A stretch of 64,000 bases of DNA, from assembly GCF_014332515.1 (NCBI RefSeq), contig NZ_VFSD01000001.1, positions 434,001 to 498,000 on the forward strand, written 5' to 3'. Below, in pieces: positions 43,169 to 52,145 of the stretch. Numbering within the stretch: the first letter of the stretch is position 1; every line of letters starts with the position of its first letter. The translations under genes were made by a program, and so were the position numbers. The stretch is from Pontibacter beigongshangensis. Its GTDB lineage: Bacteria; Bacteroidota; Bacteroidia; Cytophagales; Hymenobacteraceae. The notes under the pieces were generated by a model. The model worked only from the letters and a program-made list of their open reading frames with translations, did no database searches and was not told where the DNA came from.

Positions 43169-44308
43169 ATGAAGCGACCTATATCCTGGCTCCTGACGGC
43201 CACCCTCTGCCCCGCCCTCCTCATCTCCTGCGGCGGCAACCAGACTGCACCGCAGCACGCAGCTCCAGCTGCCATTCCCGTAAACACCTATCAGGTAACA
43301 GAACAACGCGTTACCGGCACCGACACCTACCCGGGCACTGTTGTACCCCTGAATGAGGTAGAGCTGCGGCCACAGGTATCGGGCTATATCACGAACATTT
43401 ATGTGCAGGATGGCCAGCGGGTAACCAAAGGGCAGCGCCTGTACGAAATCGACCAATCCAAGTACCAGGCCTCTTTGCAGCAGGCACAGGCAAACCTCCA
43501 AAGTGCCAGGGCCAACCTGGCAAGGGTGCAGCAGGATGTAAAACGCTACGAGCGCCTGAGTGAGCAGGAAGCCATTGCGCAGCAGCAGCTTGATTATGCC
43601 CGCGCCGACCTGGCCACTGCGCAGGCACAGGTGGCGGCCGCAGAAGCACAGGTGCGAAGCGCCTCCACAGACCTCGGCTACGCCGTTATCAAGGCGCCTT
43701 TTGCCGGTACCATTGGTATTTCGCAGGTGCGGGTTGGCGCCCAGGTTTCACCGGGTCAGCCACTGCTCAACACCATTTCGTCCACCGATCCTATTGCCGT
43801 GGACTTCGTCATAAATGAGCGCGAGATAGGCCGCTTTAACCAACTGATGCAGGGGGAGCAACCCGACTCACTGTTTACGCTTAAGCTAAATAACAGCACT
43901 GTTTACGACACCCCCGGAAAAATTATTGCCATAGACCGGGCCATTGGCCGCCAGACCGGCACTACCACCGTGCGGGTACAGTTTCACAACAAGGAGCGGC
44001 TACTGGTGCCAGGCATGACGGTAGAGGTACAGGTCCTGAACCAGGACATAGGCGAGCAGTTAGTGATCCCTTATAAGGCTGTAACAGAACAACTGGGCGA
44101 ATACTATGTGTATGTAGTGCAGGCCGACACGGTGGTACAGCAGAACGTGCTGCTGGGCACACGCTTCGGAGCCGACATAGTGGTGCGCGAAGGCCTTGCC
44201 GATGGCAGCACCATTGTAGTGGATGGCATCCAGAGACTACGCCAGGGGTCTAAAGTACAAACAGGTGCCCCACAGGCAAATCAGGTGCAACCAGCCGCCG
44301 CAAATTAA
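43169..44308 (+). CDS. RND efflux periplasmic adaptor (membrane fusion protein), lipoprotein
   Basis: This 379-aa adaptor links pump and outer channel. It has a lipoprotein signal with Cys in LLISCGGN, a lipoyl/barrel-sandwich segment (VELRPQVSGYITNIYVQDGQRVTKGQ), a helical hairpin of ~80 residues rich in Ala/Gln (SLQQAQANLQSARANLARVQ), then a second lipoyl half (YAVIKAPFAGTIGISQVRVG) and beta-barrel domains. This is the AcrA/MexA layout. The C-terminus is short and Gln/Ala-rich. Confidence 0.95.
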   Translation: MKRPISWLLTATLCPALLISCGGNQTAPQHAAPAAIPVNTYQVTEQRVTGTDTYPGTVVPLNEVELRPQVSGYITNIYVQDGQRVTKGQRLYEIDQSKYQASLQQAQANLQSARANLARVQQDVKRYERLSEQEAIAQQQLDYARADLATAQAQVAAAEAQVRSASTDLGYAVIKAPFAGTIGISQVRVGAQVSPGQPLLNTISSTDPIAVDFVINEREIGRFNQLMQGEQPDSLFTLKLNNSTVYDTPGKIIAIDRAIGRQTGTTTVRVQFHNKERLLVPGMTVEVQVLNQDIGEQLVIPYKAVTEQLGEYYVYVVQADTVVQQNVLLGTRFGADIVVREGLADGSTIVVDGIQRLRQGSKVQTGAPQANQVQPAAAN

Positions 44309-44334
44309 GTTCAATTTGACTTTCCAGTAGAAAC

Positions 44335-47300
44335 ATGATATCAGATGTATTTATAAGACGGCCCGTCACCGCCATAGTGATCTCTATTGTGATCGTTTTG
44401 GTTGGTGTACTGGCCATGATGAACCTACCTGTTACCCAGTACCCGGATATCTCTCCTCCGGTGGTATCTGTGTCGGCGATCTATACCGGGGCCGATGCGC
44501 AGACAGTGGAGCAGACAGTAGCTACACCTGTGGAGACGCAGATTAACGGTACGCCGGGTATGGCCTATATTACCTCCACCAACACCAGTACCGGCCAGAT
44601 GAACATGAGCGTAACCTTCGAGATAGGCACCGACATCGACATTGCCACCCTGGACGTGCAGAACCGCGCCAGTATTGCCGAACCCAGCCTGCCTGAAGAG
44701 GTGAGGCGGCTTGGTGTGACCGTGCGGAAGCGGAACCCGAGTATCATGATGGTGATCGGGATCTACTCTCCCAAAGGCACCCACAACATCCAGTACCTCG
44801 ACAACTACACCAACATTTATGTGCGCGATGCCTTGCTTCGGGTAAAAGGTGTGGGCGACATAAATGCGCTGGGGCAGGATTTCAGTATGCGGGTGTGGCT
44901 GCAGCCAGATAAGCTGGCACAGTACAGCATCAGTACGAACGAGATCACCGCCGCCATTCAGGAGCAGAACCTGCAGGTGGCTCCCGGTACGGTAGGCGCC
45001 ATGCCGCAGTACAATACACAGGCGTTCCAGTACCCCATTACGGTGCAGGGCCGCTTAAAGGACCAGGAAGAGTTTGGCAATATCATTATCCGCACTAACC
45101 CGGCCGATGGCTCGCTGGTGTACCTGCGTGATGTGGCCAGAATCGAGCTGGGGCGGTTTGATTACGGCAGGTCGTCTACCATCAACGGGCACCCATCTAC
45201 CATGCTCCTGCTCTACCAGGCACCCGGTAGCAACGCCCTTGAAACAGCTGACGGCATTTACGCCACACTGGATGAGCTGAAGCGATCTTTCCCCGCCGAT
45301 GTGGATTATATTGTTTCGTTTGAAACAGTTTCGGTGGTGGAGGTTTCTATTAAGGAAGTGGTTATTACGTTGGCAGAAGCCCTCATACTTGTAATTCTGG
45401 TGGTGTTCCTGTTCCTGCAAAGCTGGCGAGCCACCCTGGTTTGTATTCTGGCCATCCCCGTGTCTATTATCGGCACGTTTGTGTTCTTTATTCCGCTCGA
45501 CTTCACCATCAACACGCTTACCCTGTTTGGTTTCGTGCTGGCAATTGGTATTGTGGTAGACGACGCCATTGTGGTGGTAGAAGCCGTGCAGCACTATATC
45601 GACCACGAGCGCCTTTCGGCCAAAGAAGCCACACGCAAGGCCATGAAAGAGATAACCGCGCCGGTTATTGCCATTGGCCTGATTCTGGCGGCGGTGTTTA
45701 TCCCGGTTGGTTTTATACCGGGCATCGTGGGTCGGCTATACCAGCAGTTTGCCATCACCATCGCTATATCCGTGCTGATTTCTGCCTTTGTGGCGCTTAC
45801 GCTTACTCCGGCCCTCTGCTCTATTATGCTGCGGCCGATGAACGTGAATGAAAAGTCCAAAGGCCTGAACAAGTTCTTCTTCAAGTTCAACAACTGGTTT
45901 GGCCGCACCACCAACTCGTACTCTAACGGTGTAAGAAAGAGTATCAGGTTTGCTCCTCTGGTGCTCATTCTGCTGGTTTGTGTGTATGCCGGCACCATCG
46001 GCCTGTTCACCATAAAGCCTACCGGCTTCATTCCTACTGAAGATGAAGGCCGCGTGTTCGTTTCCATCGAACTGCCCGAAGGGTCCTCCACAAACAGAAC
46101 AAAAGATGTGCTCGACAAAATGGGCAAGATCCTGGGCGAAGAACCCGCTATCCGGAATTACACAGCTATCGCCGGCCTTAATGCCATCAATTTCTCCTTC
46201 AAGTCGAACAGCGGTACCTTCTTTGTGCAGATGAAGCCCTGGTCAGAGCGTAAAGATCCGTCTTTGCAGTTGCAGGGTGTGCTGGCATCGCTTAATCAGA
46301 AGTTCGCATCTATCAAAGAGGCAAATGTGATCATTGTGGCACCTCCCGCTATTCCGGGGCTGGGCAGCACCGGAGGTTTCAGCTTTATGCTGCAGCAGCG
46401 TACAGGTGGCGGCGACCTGAAAGAGTTCGAGAACGTGATGAACCAGTTCCTGGGCGCCGTAAACCAACGACCCGAAATTGCGATGGCCTATAGCTTCTTC
46501 AATACGCGCACACCCGGGTACCATGTGGATGTAGACCGCGAAAAAGCAAAACAGCTGGGCGTTTCGGTTTCAGACGTTTACAATACCATGTCTTCGCTGA
46601 TGGGTAGCCGCTACATAAATGACTTTACCCGCTACGGCCGAAATTTCAGGGTGGTGGCACAGGCTGACACGGCTTACCGCATGGATATCGAGAGCCTTAA
46701 ACAGTTTTATGTGATGAACAGGCAGGGCCAGTCGGTGCCGCTCAGTGCGCTGGTTACTTCCCGTGTGGTAGAGAATGCTTCGGTGATTTCGCATTACAAC
46801 CTGTTCCGCTCTGCGGAGATCAGTGGCAGTGCCGCACCTGGCTATAGTAGCGGGCAGGCGCTGGAGGCACTGCAGGAGGTGGCCGCCGAGGTGCTGCCAA
46901 CAGGCTATGGCTATGACTTTTCCGGCCTCAGCCGCGAAGAGCTGGCCGCAGGCTCCAGCACCATCTACATTTTCTCACTATCGATCCTGCTCGTGCTCCT
47001 GTTGCTGGCAGCCCTTTACGAAAGCTGGTCGGTGCCTTTCTCTATTCTCTTTGCCATTCCGCTGGGTATGTTCGGGGCTATTCTGGCCCTTACCTTCTTG
47101 CCTAAACTAGACAACAACGTGTATGCCCAGATCGGGATGATCACGCTGATCGGTCTGGCTGCCAAAAACGCGATCCTGATCGTGGAGTTTGCCAAAGAGC
47201 GTGTAGACACCGGCATGGAGCTGATTGCCGCCACCATAGAGGCCGTGAAGCTGCGCCTGCGCCCAATCATCATGACATCAGCCGCCTTTATTCTGGGGGT

Positions 47301-47532
47301 TGTTCCGTTGGCAATGTCATCCGGCGCTGGTGCCGTTTCGCGGCAAACAATTGGCTGGACAGTTATCGGGGGGATGCTGGCGGCCACGTTCCTGGCCATT
47401 TTTGTGGTGCCGGTGCTTTATGTGGTTATTACCCGGGTGGCTTACGGCAGTAAAAAACTGGCGGAGCTGGAAGAGCTCAGAAAAGTAGACGACCACGAAG
47501 GCCATGACCCGACAGCTGTTGGTCATACCTAA
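44335..47532 (+). CDS. RND multidrug efflux pump, AcrB/HAE1 type
   Basis: This 1065-aa inner-membrane proton/drug antiporter has twelve membrane helices, with the two large periplasmic loops after TM1 and TM7. It begins MISDVFIRRPVTAIVISIVIVLVGVLAM, and has the proton-relay Asp pair in AIGIVVDDAIVVVEAV (TM4) and the GxxxNxI helix LIGLAAKNAILIVEFA (TM10-11 region). Length and motifs indicate drug efflux (HAE1), not metal efflux. It ends the operon before a terminator at 47555-47587. Confidence 0.97.
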   Translation: MISDVFIRRPVTAIVISIVIVLVGVLAMMNLPVTQYPDISPPVVSVSAIYTGADAQTVEQTVATPVETQINGTPGMAYITSTNTSTGQMNMSVTFEIGTDIDIATLDVQNRASIAEPSLPEEVRRLGVTVRKRNPSIMMVIGIYSPKGTHNIQYLDNYTNIYVRDALLRVKGVGDINALGQDFSMRVWLQPDKLAQYSISTNEITAAIQEQNLQVAPGTVGAMPQYNTQAFQYPITVQGRLKDQEEFGNIIIRTNPADGSLVYLRDVARIELGRFDYGRSSTINGHPSTMLLLYQAPGSNALETADGIYATLDELKRSFPADVDYIVSFETVSVVEVSIKEVVITLAEALILVILVVFLFLQSWRATLVCILAIPVSIIGTFVFFIPLDFTINTLTLFGFVLAIGIVVDDAIVVVEAVQHYIDHERLSAKEATRKAMKEITAPVIAIGLILAAVFIPVGFIPGIVGRLYQQFAITIAISVLISAFVALTLTPALCSIMLRPMNVNEKSKGLNKFFFKFNNWFGRTTNSYSNGVRKSIRFAPLVLILLVCVYAGTIGLFTIKPTGFIPTEDEGRVFVSIELPEGSSTNRTKDVLDKMGKILGEEPAIRNYTAIAGLNAINFSFKSNSGTFFVQMKPWSERKDPSLQLQGVLASLNQKFASIKEANVIIVAPPAIPGLGSTGGFSFMLQQRTGGGDLKEFENVMNQFLGAVNQRPEIAMAYSFFNTRTPGYHVDVDREKAKQLGVSVSDVYNTMSSLMGSRYINDFTRYGRNFRVVAQADTAYRMDIESLKQFYVMNRQGQSVPLSALVTSRVVENASVISHYNLFRSAEISGSAAPGYSSGQALEALQEVAAEVLPTGYGYDFSGLSREELAAGSSTIYIFSLSILLVLLLLAALYESWSVPFSILFAIPLGMFGAILALTFLPKLDNNVYAQIGMITLIGLAAKNAILIVEFAKERVDTGMELIAATIEAVKLRLRPIIMTSAAFILGVVPLAMSSGAGAVSRQTIGWTVIGGMLAATFLAIFVVPVLYVVITRVAYGSKKLAELEELRKVDDHEGHDPTAVGHT

Positions 47533-47554
47533 AACAGGTTGCTTATTCAAAATA

Positions 47555-47587
47555 CAAAAGGTCCTGGTTTATAGCCGGGACCTTTTG
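47555..47587 (+). terminator. Terminator of the RND efflux operon
   Basis: CAAAAGGTCCTGG (47555-47567) pairs with CCGGGACCTTTTG (47575-47587; one T-G pair), followed by CTTTTAT. Confidence 0.8.
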
Positions 47588-47613
47588 CTTTTATCCACCT
47601 GCCTTCGATCTGG

Positions 47614-47672
47614 AGGCAGCGGCAGCAACAGCAACATTTTCCTCCGGAGGGACTTTTTCATTAGAATAATTC
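47614..47672 (-). repeat. Intergenic CCTCCGGAGG-family repeat, copy 15
   Basis: In the reverse sense it reads GAATTATTCTAATGAAAAAGTCCCTCCGGAGG, then AAAATGTTGCTGTTGCTGCC. It is the clearest example of the leucine-like CTG/TTG tail. Confidence 0.92.
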
Positions 47673-48011
47673 GGGTCCGCTACTATTCAGGCTGCCTTTT
47701 TTGAACCAGGGAGTTTGGCCCTTGCCGATATTTCATCAGCTAAGGCTTCGGAGTTGATTCGGGCTTTCTCACGTTTAATCTTCCTCTACGTCAGGGTGAT
47801 GCAATTGCCCGGGCATCAGGAGGAGGATCAGTTAGTGTGTCCTGCCTTCGGGCTCCATATAGCAGCCAGAGCGGGCATTGCCAGGATTCAGCAACATTTA
47901 TGGCAGTATGCAGTATTAGAGGTAGCTGTAGAAAAAAGCTGTTCGATGCACTTTCTGAACCGTGTTTACCTCCTGGTGCAGCACTCCAACAATCTGGAAT
48001 CAAAAACTTCT

Positions 48012-49079
48012 ATGAACCCTTATTTAAGTTATAAGCTAAAGATACTTTCTTTGTTTGCCATACTGCTGGTAGTCTACATACACGCTTACACCTTCGAGCT
48101 CGCTCCCCACTTCGGTGCCCTGACACAGCAGAAAAGCTACAACAGTTTTATCCAGGATTATATTTCGCAGGGAGTGGCCCGCATTGCAGTGCCGCTGTTT
48201 TTCTCTATTTCCGGCTATTTGTTCTTCCTCAATTTTAAGCCTTCGGTAGGCGGATTTCTGAAAAAGTACCAGAAACGGTTCCGGACGCTGGTGGTCCCTT
48301 TTTTGCTATGGTCTTTGTATGGCATTCTCTTGTACTTCGTGCTCCAACTCGCGCCAAACAGTGAACTGTTTTTCAAAAACCGTCTGATCCGGAACTTTGA
48401 CCTTCCGCAGTTTTTCTCCACCTGGCTCAAGCACCCGATCCCGTACCAGCTATGGTTTCTCCGCGATCTGATTTTTCTGGTTCTGCTATCGCCGCTGGTG
48501 TGGTTTTACGTCCGGTACCTGAAAGAGGCTGGCATCGCCTTACTGATTGTGCTGTGGGTGTGGCTGTTCGACCTGGATCTTTTCCAGACAGAATCGCTGC
48601 TCTTCTTTTCGCTGGGTGCGCTCCTTTCCTTTAGGTCTGGTCTCCTCTTAAAGCAACATACGTCCAACACAACCTACCTGGTGCTGCTGGCCTGGCTGCT
48701 GCTCATCCTCCTGAAAACCTGGCTCAGCCATATCGACTTCGATCCAGCCCTCGCCGTCAGGTTGGTGCATAAAGCAGCTATACTCGTAGGCATAGTGGCC
48801 GCCTGGATGATTTTCGACAAGGCCTTTCTGGGGCGGGAGGCAAAAGAAAGCCGGATGCTGTGGTTCGCTTCCTTCTCGTTCTTCATCTACGCTTTCCATG
48901 AGCCGGTTCTCACTATTTTTAAAAAGGGGCTTTTCTTCTTGTTGGGAACAACCGACCCGGTTACACTCCTTGTATACCTTACGGCACCGCTTGTCGTCAT
49001 CGCATTAAGTGTTTTGGCAGGCCTGATCCTACAAAAATTGCTGCCCTGGCTCTACGCCCTGCTGACCGGCGGAAGATGA
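48012..49079 (+). CDS. Acyltransferase 3 family membrane protein
   Basis: This 355-aa multi-pass protein of the acyltransferase-3 (OafA/NodX-like) superfamily O-acylates surface sugars or other exported molecules. It starts with the first membrane segment (KLKILSLFAILLVVYIHA, with the conserved His) and has the ISGYLFF motif (about 70-76), RFRTLVVPFLLW and about ten helices in all. The ATG at 48012 fits the family. No glycan-synthesis neighbours identify the substrate. Confidence 0.9.
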   Translation: MNPYLSYKLKILSLFAILLVVYIHAYTFELAPHFGALTQQKSYNSFIQDYISQGVARIAVPLFFSISGYLFFLNFKPSVGGFLKKYQKRFRTLVVPFLLWSLYGILLYFVLQLAPNSELFFKNRLIRNFDLPQFFSTWLKHPIPYQLWFLRDLIFLVLLSPLVWFYVRYLKEAGIALLIVLWVWLFDLDLFQTESLLFFSLGALLSFRSGLLLKQHTSNTTYLVLLAWLLLILLKTWLSHIDFDPALAVRLVHKAAILVGIVAAWMIFDKAFLGREAKESRMLWFASFSFFIYAFHEPVLTIFKKGLFFLLGTTDPVTLLVYLTAPLVVIALSVLAGLILQKLLPWLYALLTGGR

Positions 49080-49083
49080 TCTT

Positions 49084-49130
49084 TAAAGTTAGAAAGTTTT
49101 TGAAAGTAGAAAGTTAGAGAGGTAGAAAAT
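49084..49130. repeat. 'Word' repeat AAGTTAGAAAGTTTTTGAAAG
   Basis: Variants of AAGTTAGA and GAAAGT are strung together directly after the acyltransferase stop. The reverse complement TTAACTTTCTAACGTTAAC occurs at 49229-49247. The two flank repeat copy 16. Confidence 0.6.
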
Positions 49131-49165
49131 GGCAACATTAACTTGAGGCGAGAAGGCTCATTCGG

Positions 49166-49217
49166 TAATTATTCCAATGAAATAAGCCCTCCGGAGCCTT
49201 AGCCGCTCGTGCTGCTC
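49166..49217 (+). repeat. Intergenic CCTCCGGAGG-family repeat, copy 16
   Basis: TAATTATTCCAATGAAATAAGCCCTCCGGAGC is followed by CTTAGCCGCTCGTGCTGCTC. It lies between convergent genes. Confidence 0.88.
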
Positions 49218-49248
49218 TAAATACCCCATTAACTTTCTAACGTTAACC

Positions 49249-50118
49249 TCACTCCTTGCCTCTCATTTTCTTCTCCATGGCATCCCACAGCTCATGCGGC
49301 ACCTGGTCGAAGGAATTGAACTCACCGGCACCATAAAGCCACTCCCCTCCATCTATGGTTACGACCTCCCCGTTTACAAAACCGGCGTAATCCGACACCA
49401 GGTAGGCGGCCAGATTCGCCAGTTCCTGGTGCTCCCCAAACCGGCCTACCGGAATGCGTTTGAGCGGGTCGATCTGTTCGGCAAGCTGCTTTGGGAACAG
49501 CCTGGTCCAGGCCCCTTCGGTTGGGAAGGGCCCGGGGGCGATGGCATTGGAGCGGATACCGTATTTGGCCCACTCTGAGGCCAGCGAACGCGTAAGGGCA
49601 AGCACGCCGGCTTTGGCGCAGGCAGAAGGCACCACATACCCGGAACCGGTCCAGGCATAGGTGGTGACGATGTTGAGTATGGCAGCCGGTTTTTGCTGCG
49701 CAATCCAGTGCTTGCCCAGGGCTAGGGTGCAGTTGTAGCTGCCCTTCAGCACAATGTCTGTCACCACATCAAAGGCTTTGTGGGTGAGGCGCTCTGTGGG
49801 GCTCACAAAGTTGCCGGCCGCGTTGTTCACCAGCACATCCACCTGCCCGAAATGCGACAAAGCCTTCTCCAGCATGGCCTCCACCTCCTGGTATTTGCGC
49901 ACATCGCAGGCTACAGGCAATACTTCGCCTCCGGTTTGCTGCCTCAGTTCCGCTGCAGATTTTTCCAGAACCTCCATTTTACGGCTCGCTATAACCACCT
50001 GGGCGCCAAGTTCCAGAAAATACCTGACCATAGAGCGGCCAAGGCCAGTGCCACCTCCGGTCACGAGTATGGTTTTGCCTTGTAAGGCTCCTTCTTTCAA
50101 CATAGGTTCTGCTTTCAT
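49249..50118 (-). CDS. SDR oxidoreductase, 2,4-dienoyl-CoA reductase-like
   Basis: This 289-aa classical-fold short-chain dehydrogenase has the cofactor motif TGGGTGLG (about 21-28), NNAAGNF and a C-terminal NG(E)VVTIDGG block. The usual Tyr of YxxxK is replaced by Ser (SACAKAG), as in the DECR/TER branch that reduces 2,4-dienoyl- or trans-2-enoyl-CoA. An NADPH-dependent auxiliary step of beta-oxidation is therefore likely. No other fatty-acid genes adjoin it. Confidence 0.88.
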   Translation of the reverse strand: MKAEPMLKEGALQGKTILVTGGGTGLGRSMVRYFLELGAQVVIASRKMEVLEKSAAELRQQTGGEVLPVACDVRKYQEVEAMLEKALSHFGQVDVLVNNAAGNFVSPTERLTHKAFDVVTDIVLKGSYNCTLALGKHWIAQQKPAAILNIVTTYAWTGSGYVVPSACAKAGVLALTRSLASEWAKYGIRSNAIAPGPFPTEGAWTRLFPKQLAEQIDPLKRIPVGRFGEHQELANLAAYLVSDYAGFVNGEVVTIDGGEWLYGAGEFNSFDQVPHELWDAMEKKMRGKE

Positions 50119-50224
50119 GGTAGTTATGTATAAGTCTGCTTTGTTGCCGGTGATGTATGTGTAGCATACCTAAATCTATCTGAAACTGTTGCCGTATTCT
50201 TTGCAGAAACCTAATATTGTCTAT

Positions 50225-50629
50225 ATGAACAAAGAGCAATTAGAACAAGTGCTGACAGAAGCGGCAGATGGCTTGCTGGTGTTAAGCGAGACAGATGCCC
50301 CCCTGGAATACTATTTCCATCAGAAATCTGAAGAAGGAACCATAAATGAGGAAATTGTAGCCGCCTGGGCCGGTAAACCTGCCGGTAAAGAAGTGGAGAC
50401 CGAAGACCTGGATTATTTTTTCAGGAACATGACGAACCCGCACACAGATGCCGGCGAGGAAGTGCAGGCACAGGCAGACCGGTTCCGGAAACTGGTGGAG
50501 ACCCTGAAAAGGCACCTGAGCGACATTACAGTGTATAAGATAAAAGAGCAGAGCACGAAAGTGCTGATCCTGGGCAGAACTGCTGATGGCGACTATGCTG
50601 GCTACGAAACACTGGTGGTAGAGACCTGA
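50225..50629 (+). CDS. Nuclease A inhibitor (NuiA) family protein
   Basis: This 134-aa small soluble protein aligns from end to end with the Anabaena nuclease inhibitor NuiA: GLLVLSETDAPLEYYF near the start, EDLDYFF in the middle and the terminus ETLVVET. Two positions that I recall contacting the nuclease in the known complex are kept: Glu22 (SE, equivalent of Glu24) and the C-terminal Thr134. Only 83 bp away, a secreted DRGH nuclease gene ends head-to-tail against it. The likely role is protection of the cell from that nuclease or a foreign one. The ATG at 50225 is used. Confidence 0.88.
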   Translation: MNKEQLEQVLTEAADGLLVLSETDAPLEYYFHQKSEEGTINEEIVAAWAGKPAGKEVETEDLDYFFRNMTNPHTDAGEEVQAQADRFRKLVETLKRHLSDITVYKIKEQSTKVLILGRTADGDYAGYETLVVET

Positions 50630-50654
50630 GACAACTAACCTGCCTACCCTAAAC

Positions 50655-50690
50655 ACAAAGCCCCTGCCAGGATAGCGGCGGGGGCTTTGT
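50655..50690. terminator. Bidirectional terminator between inhibitor and nuclease genes
   Basis: ACAAAGCCCCTGCC (50655-50668) pairs with 50677-50690 (one T-G pair) around an 8-nt loop. It separates the two convergent genes. Confidence 0.8.
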
Positions 50691-50712
50691 ATGCAGCAAT
50701 ACTATTTTGCTT

Positions 50713-51558
50713 TTATTGCGTTGGTCCTTCGTCCACGCGGGCTTCCAGTATGTCCTGAACAGCTTTAGAAACATTGGATAGCAGGTCGTACCCTGTTTTG
50801 GCCTCTATGGCATCTACGGTGGTGCGGTACGAGGCCCAGGAGGCGTTCACAGAATTAAAATTGGGCGTGTCTACCGCAATAACCCGGGTATCGGGGGTTA
50901 TCCGGTTTACGTCGTCGGTACCGACCGGGAGCACCACAATCACTTTCCAGATGCGGTTTGGTACGGTGACCTTTCCTTCTGCTATGGTTTCTTTAAAGCC
51001 GTTGCTGCCTTCGCCGCCTTTGCCATAGCTTCCCATAATAATGTAGAGCTCATTCCCCTCGTCAACCAGTTTGCGGCAATAGTTCTCGAGGTTGGCCCAG
51101 GTACGCTGGTTGTTGTTCGGCGCCTGCGGAATCATGTTCGTCATCAGGAACGTGCTGGAATTGTCGTCAGCTGAAAGCGTGCGATCGGCTGATGGGCAGT
51201 TGTGACCCCGGTCGAAGCCGCTGCCCGTATAATCGGTGGAAACTACTTTATAGAAGTTGGCTGGCAGGGTGTTGTCTGCCCTGAAATTGTCCTGCCGTGG
51301 TGCGTCCCCGATCCAGGCGCTGCTCAGGTGCCAGCTCACCCAGTTGGCGGTGCCGCGGTAGCTGTTGTAGGCCAGGGCGTACTGCCGCTTTTCCAGCAGG
51401 TAATTATCAAAGGCGGAGGCGGCCCTGCTTGGGTTTCCGAGTGCCAGGTGCGCATCCTGGCTTGGTTTGTTGGGTGCTGTAACTATTTTTTCGGCACAAC
51501 CAGAAAATAAGGTGAGCGCCAGCAACAGAAACCTGACTACATGTAATTTTTGTGACAT
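50713..51558 (-). CDS. Secreted DNA/RNA non-specific endonuclease (NucA-like), lipoprotein
   Basis: This 281-aa enzyme belongs to the beta-beta-alpha-metal superfamily (Serratia/Anabaena NucA type). A lipoprotein signal ends at Cys21 (LTLFSGC), so it should be anchored in the outer envelope. The catalytic block is DRGHNCPSADR (His119) and the metal and structural residues are in FLMTNMIPQAP..NQRTWANLE. The sequence is close to NucA over the active site. A convergent NuiA-type inhibitor gene lies next to it. An in-frame ATG at 51570 would add four residues. No T9SS tail is present. Confidence 0.93.
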   Translation of the reverse strand: MSQKLHVVRFLLLALTLFSGCAEKIVTAPNKPSQDAHLALGNPSRAASAFDNYLLEKRQYALAYNSYRGTANWVSWHLSSAWIGDAPRQDNFRADNTLPANFYKVVSTDYTGSGFDRGHNCPSADRTLSADDNSSTFLMTNMIPQAPNNNQRTWANLENYCRKLVDEGNELYIIMGSYGKGGEGSNGFKETIAEGKVTVPNRIWKVIVVLPVGTDDVNRITPDTRVIAVDTPNFNSVNASWASYRTTVDAIEAKTGYDLLSNVSKAVQDILEARVDEGPTQ

Positions 51559-51668
51559 ACTCTTTTGCATTGAAATCCTGAAACCGAAGCTACAGGATCT
51601 GTTGGTCCCAAACAAACCGCTGCGCGCATTAAGTATTTAGGAGGTGAAAATAGAAATTTCTCTAACCA

Positions 51669-51706
51669 CAATTATGCGAATGAAAAGTGGCCTCCAGAGG
51701 CTTTTT
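51669..51706 (+). repeat. Intergenic CCTCCGGAGG-family repeat, copy 17
   Basis: CAATTATGCGAATGAAAAGTGGCCTCCAGAGGC is followed by TTTTTC. Downstream are the word array (51708-51740) and TTGCCGGATGG (51781-51791), as in the right arm of the esterase-2 repeat. Confidence 0.85.
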
Positions 51707-51707
51707 C

Positions 51708-51740
51708 AGATGATAGAGGCTAGATACTAGATGTTAGATT
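51708..51740. repeat. TAGATRY word array
   Basis: AGATGATAG, TAGATACTAGATGTTAGA is a ~7-bp degenerate tandem series, related to the TAGATGCTAGAC words near 33140 and 34225. Confidence 0.6.
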
Positions 51741-51891
51741 TTTTATCTGAATCTAATTAAAGGGCCTCTAACCCAATAATTTGCCGGATGGAAAGATCGA
51801 CAGGATTAGAGCATATCCAGCATACCTGAGTCCTTATGTTGCCGGATTCTTGTTAGTTCCGTTATTGGCAGCCAGGAAAACCATCTCAAAG

Positions 51892-51968
51892 CTTCACATC
51901 GTCAAATTTCCAAATCACCCATTTAACAATTAGCACATCTGCACATTCATCTTTTAGCACATCAACTC
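51892..51968. repeat. GCACAT word array before copy 18
   Basis: AACAATTAGCACATCTGCACAT and TTTTAGCACATCAAC run directly into repeat copy 18. A nearly identical string stands before copy 6 (14475-14496). Confidence 0.6.
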
Positions 51969-52020
51969 AAATATTCTAATGAAAAAAGCCCTCCGGAGCC
52001 AAAAACTGCTACTCCCGCTC
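51968..52020 (+). repeat. Intergenic CCTCCGGAGG-family repeat, copy 18
   Basis: CAAATATTCTAATGAAAAAAGCCCTCCGGAGCC is followed by AAAAACTGCTACTCCCGCTC. It lies downstream of the minus-strand CrtI-like gene. Confidence 0.9.
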
Positions 52021-52145
52021 CTACAGTCGCTCATCTGTAGCGGGCATGGGGGCAAGAATTTACTTTGTGCAGCGAGTTTACTGTAGCGTTTTTTATATCT
52101 TTCTAGATCCCCAAATTACCAGATCTCTGCCTTTCCTAATCTATT

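Larger units (their letters stand above)
47533..48011. other. Gene-free stretch after the RND operon
   Basis: It holds the operon terminator and repeat copy 15. From 47715 a frame is open into the acyltransferase gene, but its N-terminal ~100 codons lack any family match, so the stretch is treated as upstream region. Confidence 0.55.
51559..52145. other. Gene-free stretch with repeat copies 17 and 18 and word repeats
   Basis: It contains the nuclease upstream region, copy 17 with a TAGATRY-type word array and a TTTGCCGGATGG motif, the GCACAT word array (51892-51968) and copy 18. No gene was recognised. Confidence 0.65.

Noticed and set aside
47715..48011. A ~99-codon N-terminal extension of the acyltransferase-3 protein
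   Set aside because: The extension has no family match. The ATG at 48012 gives the standard start of the family.
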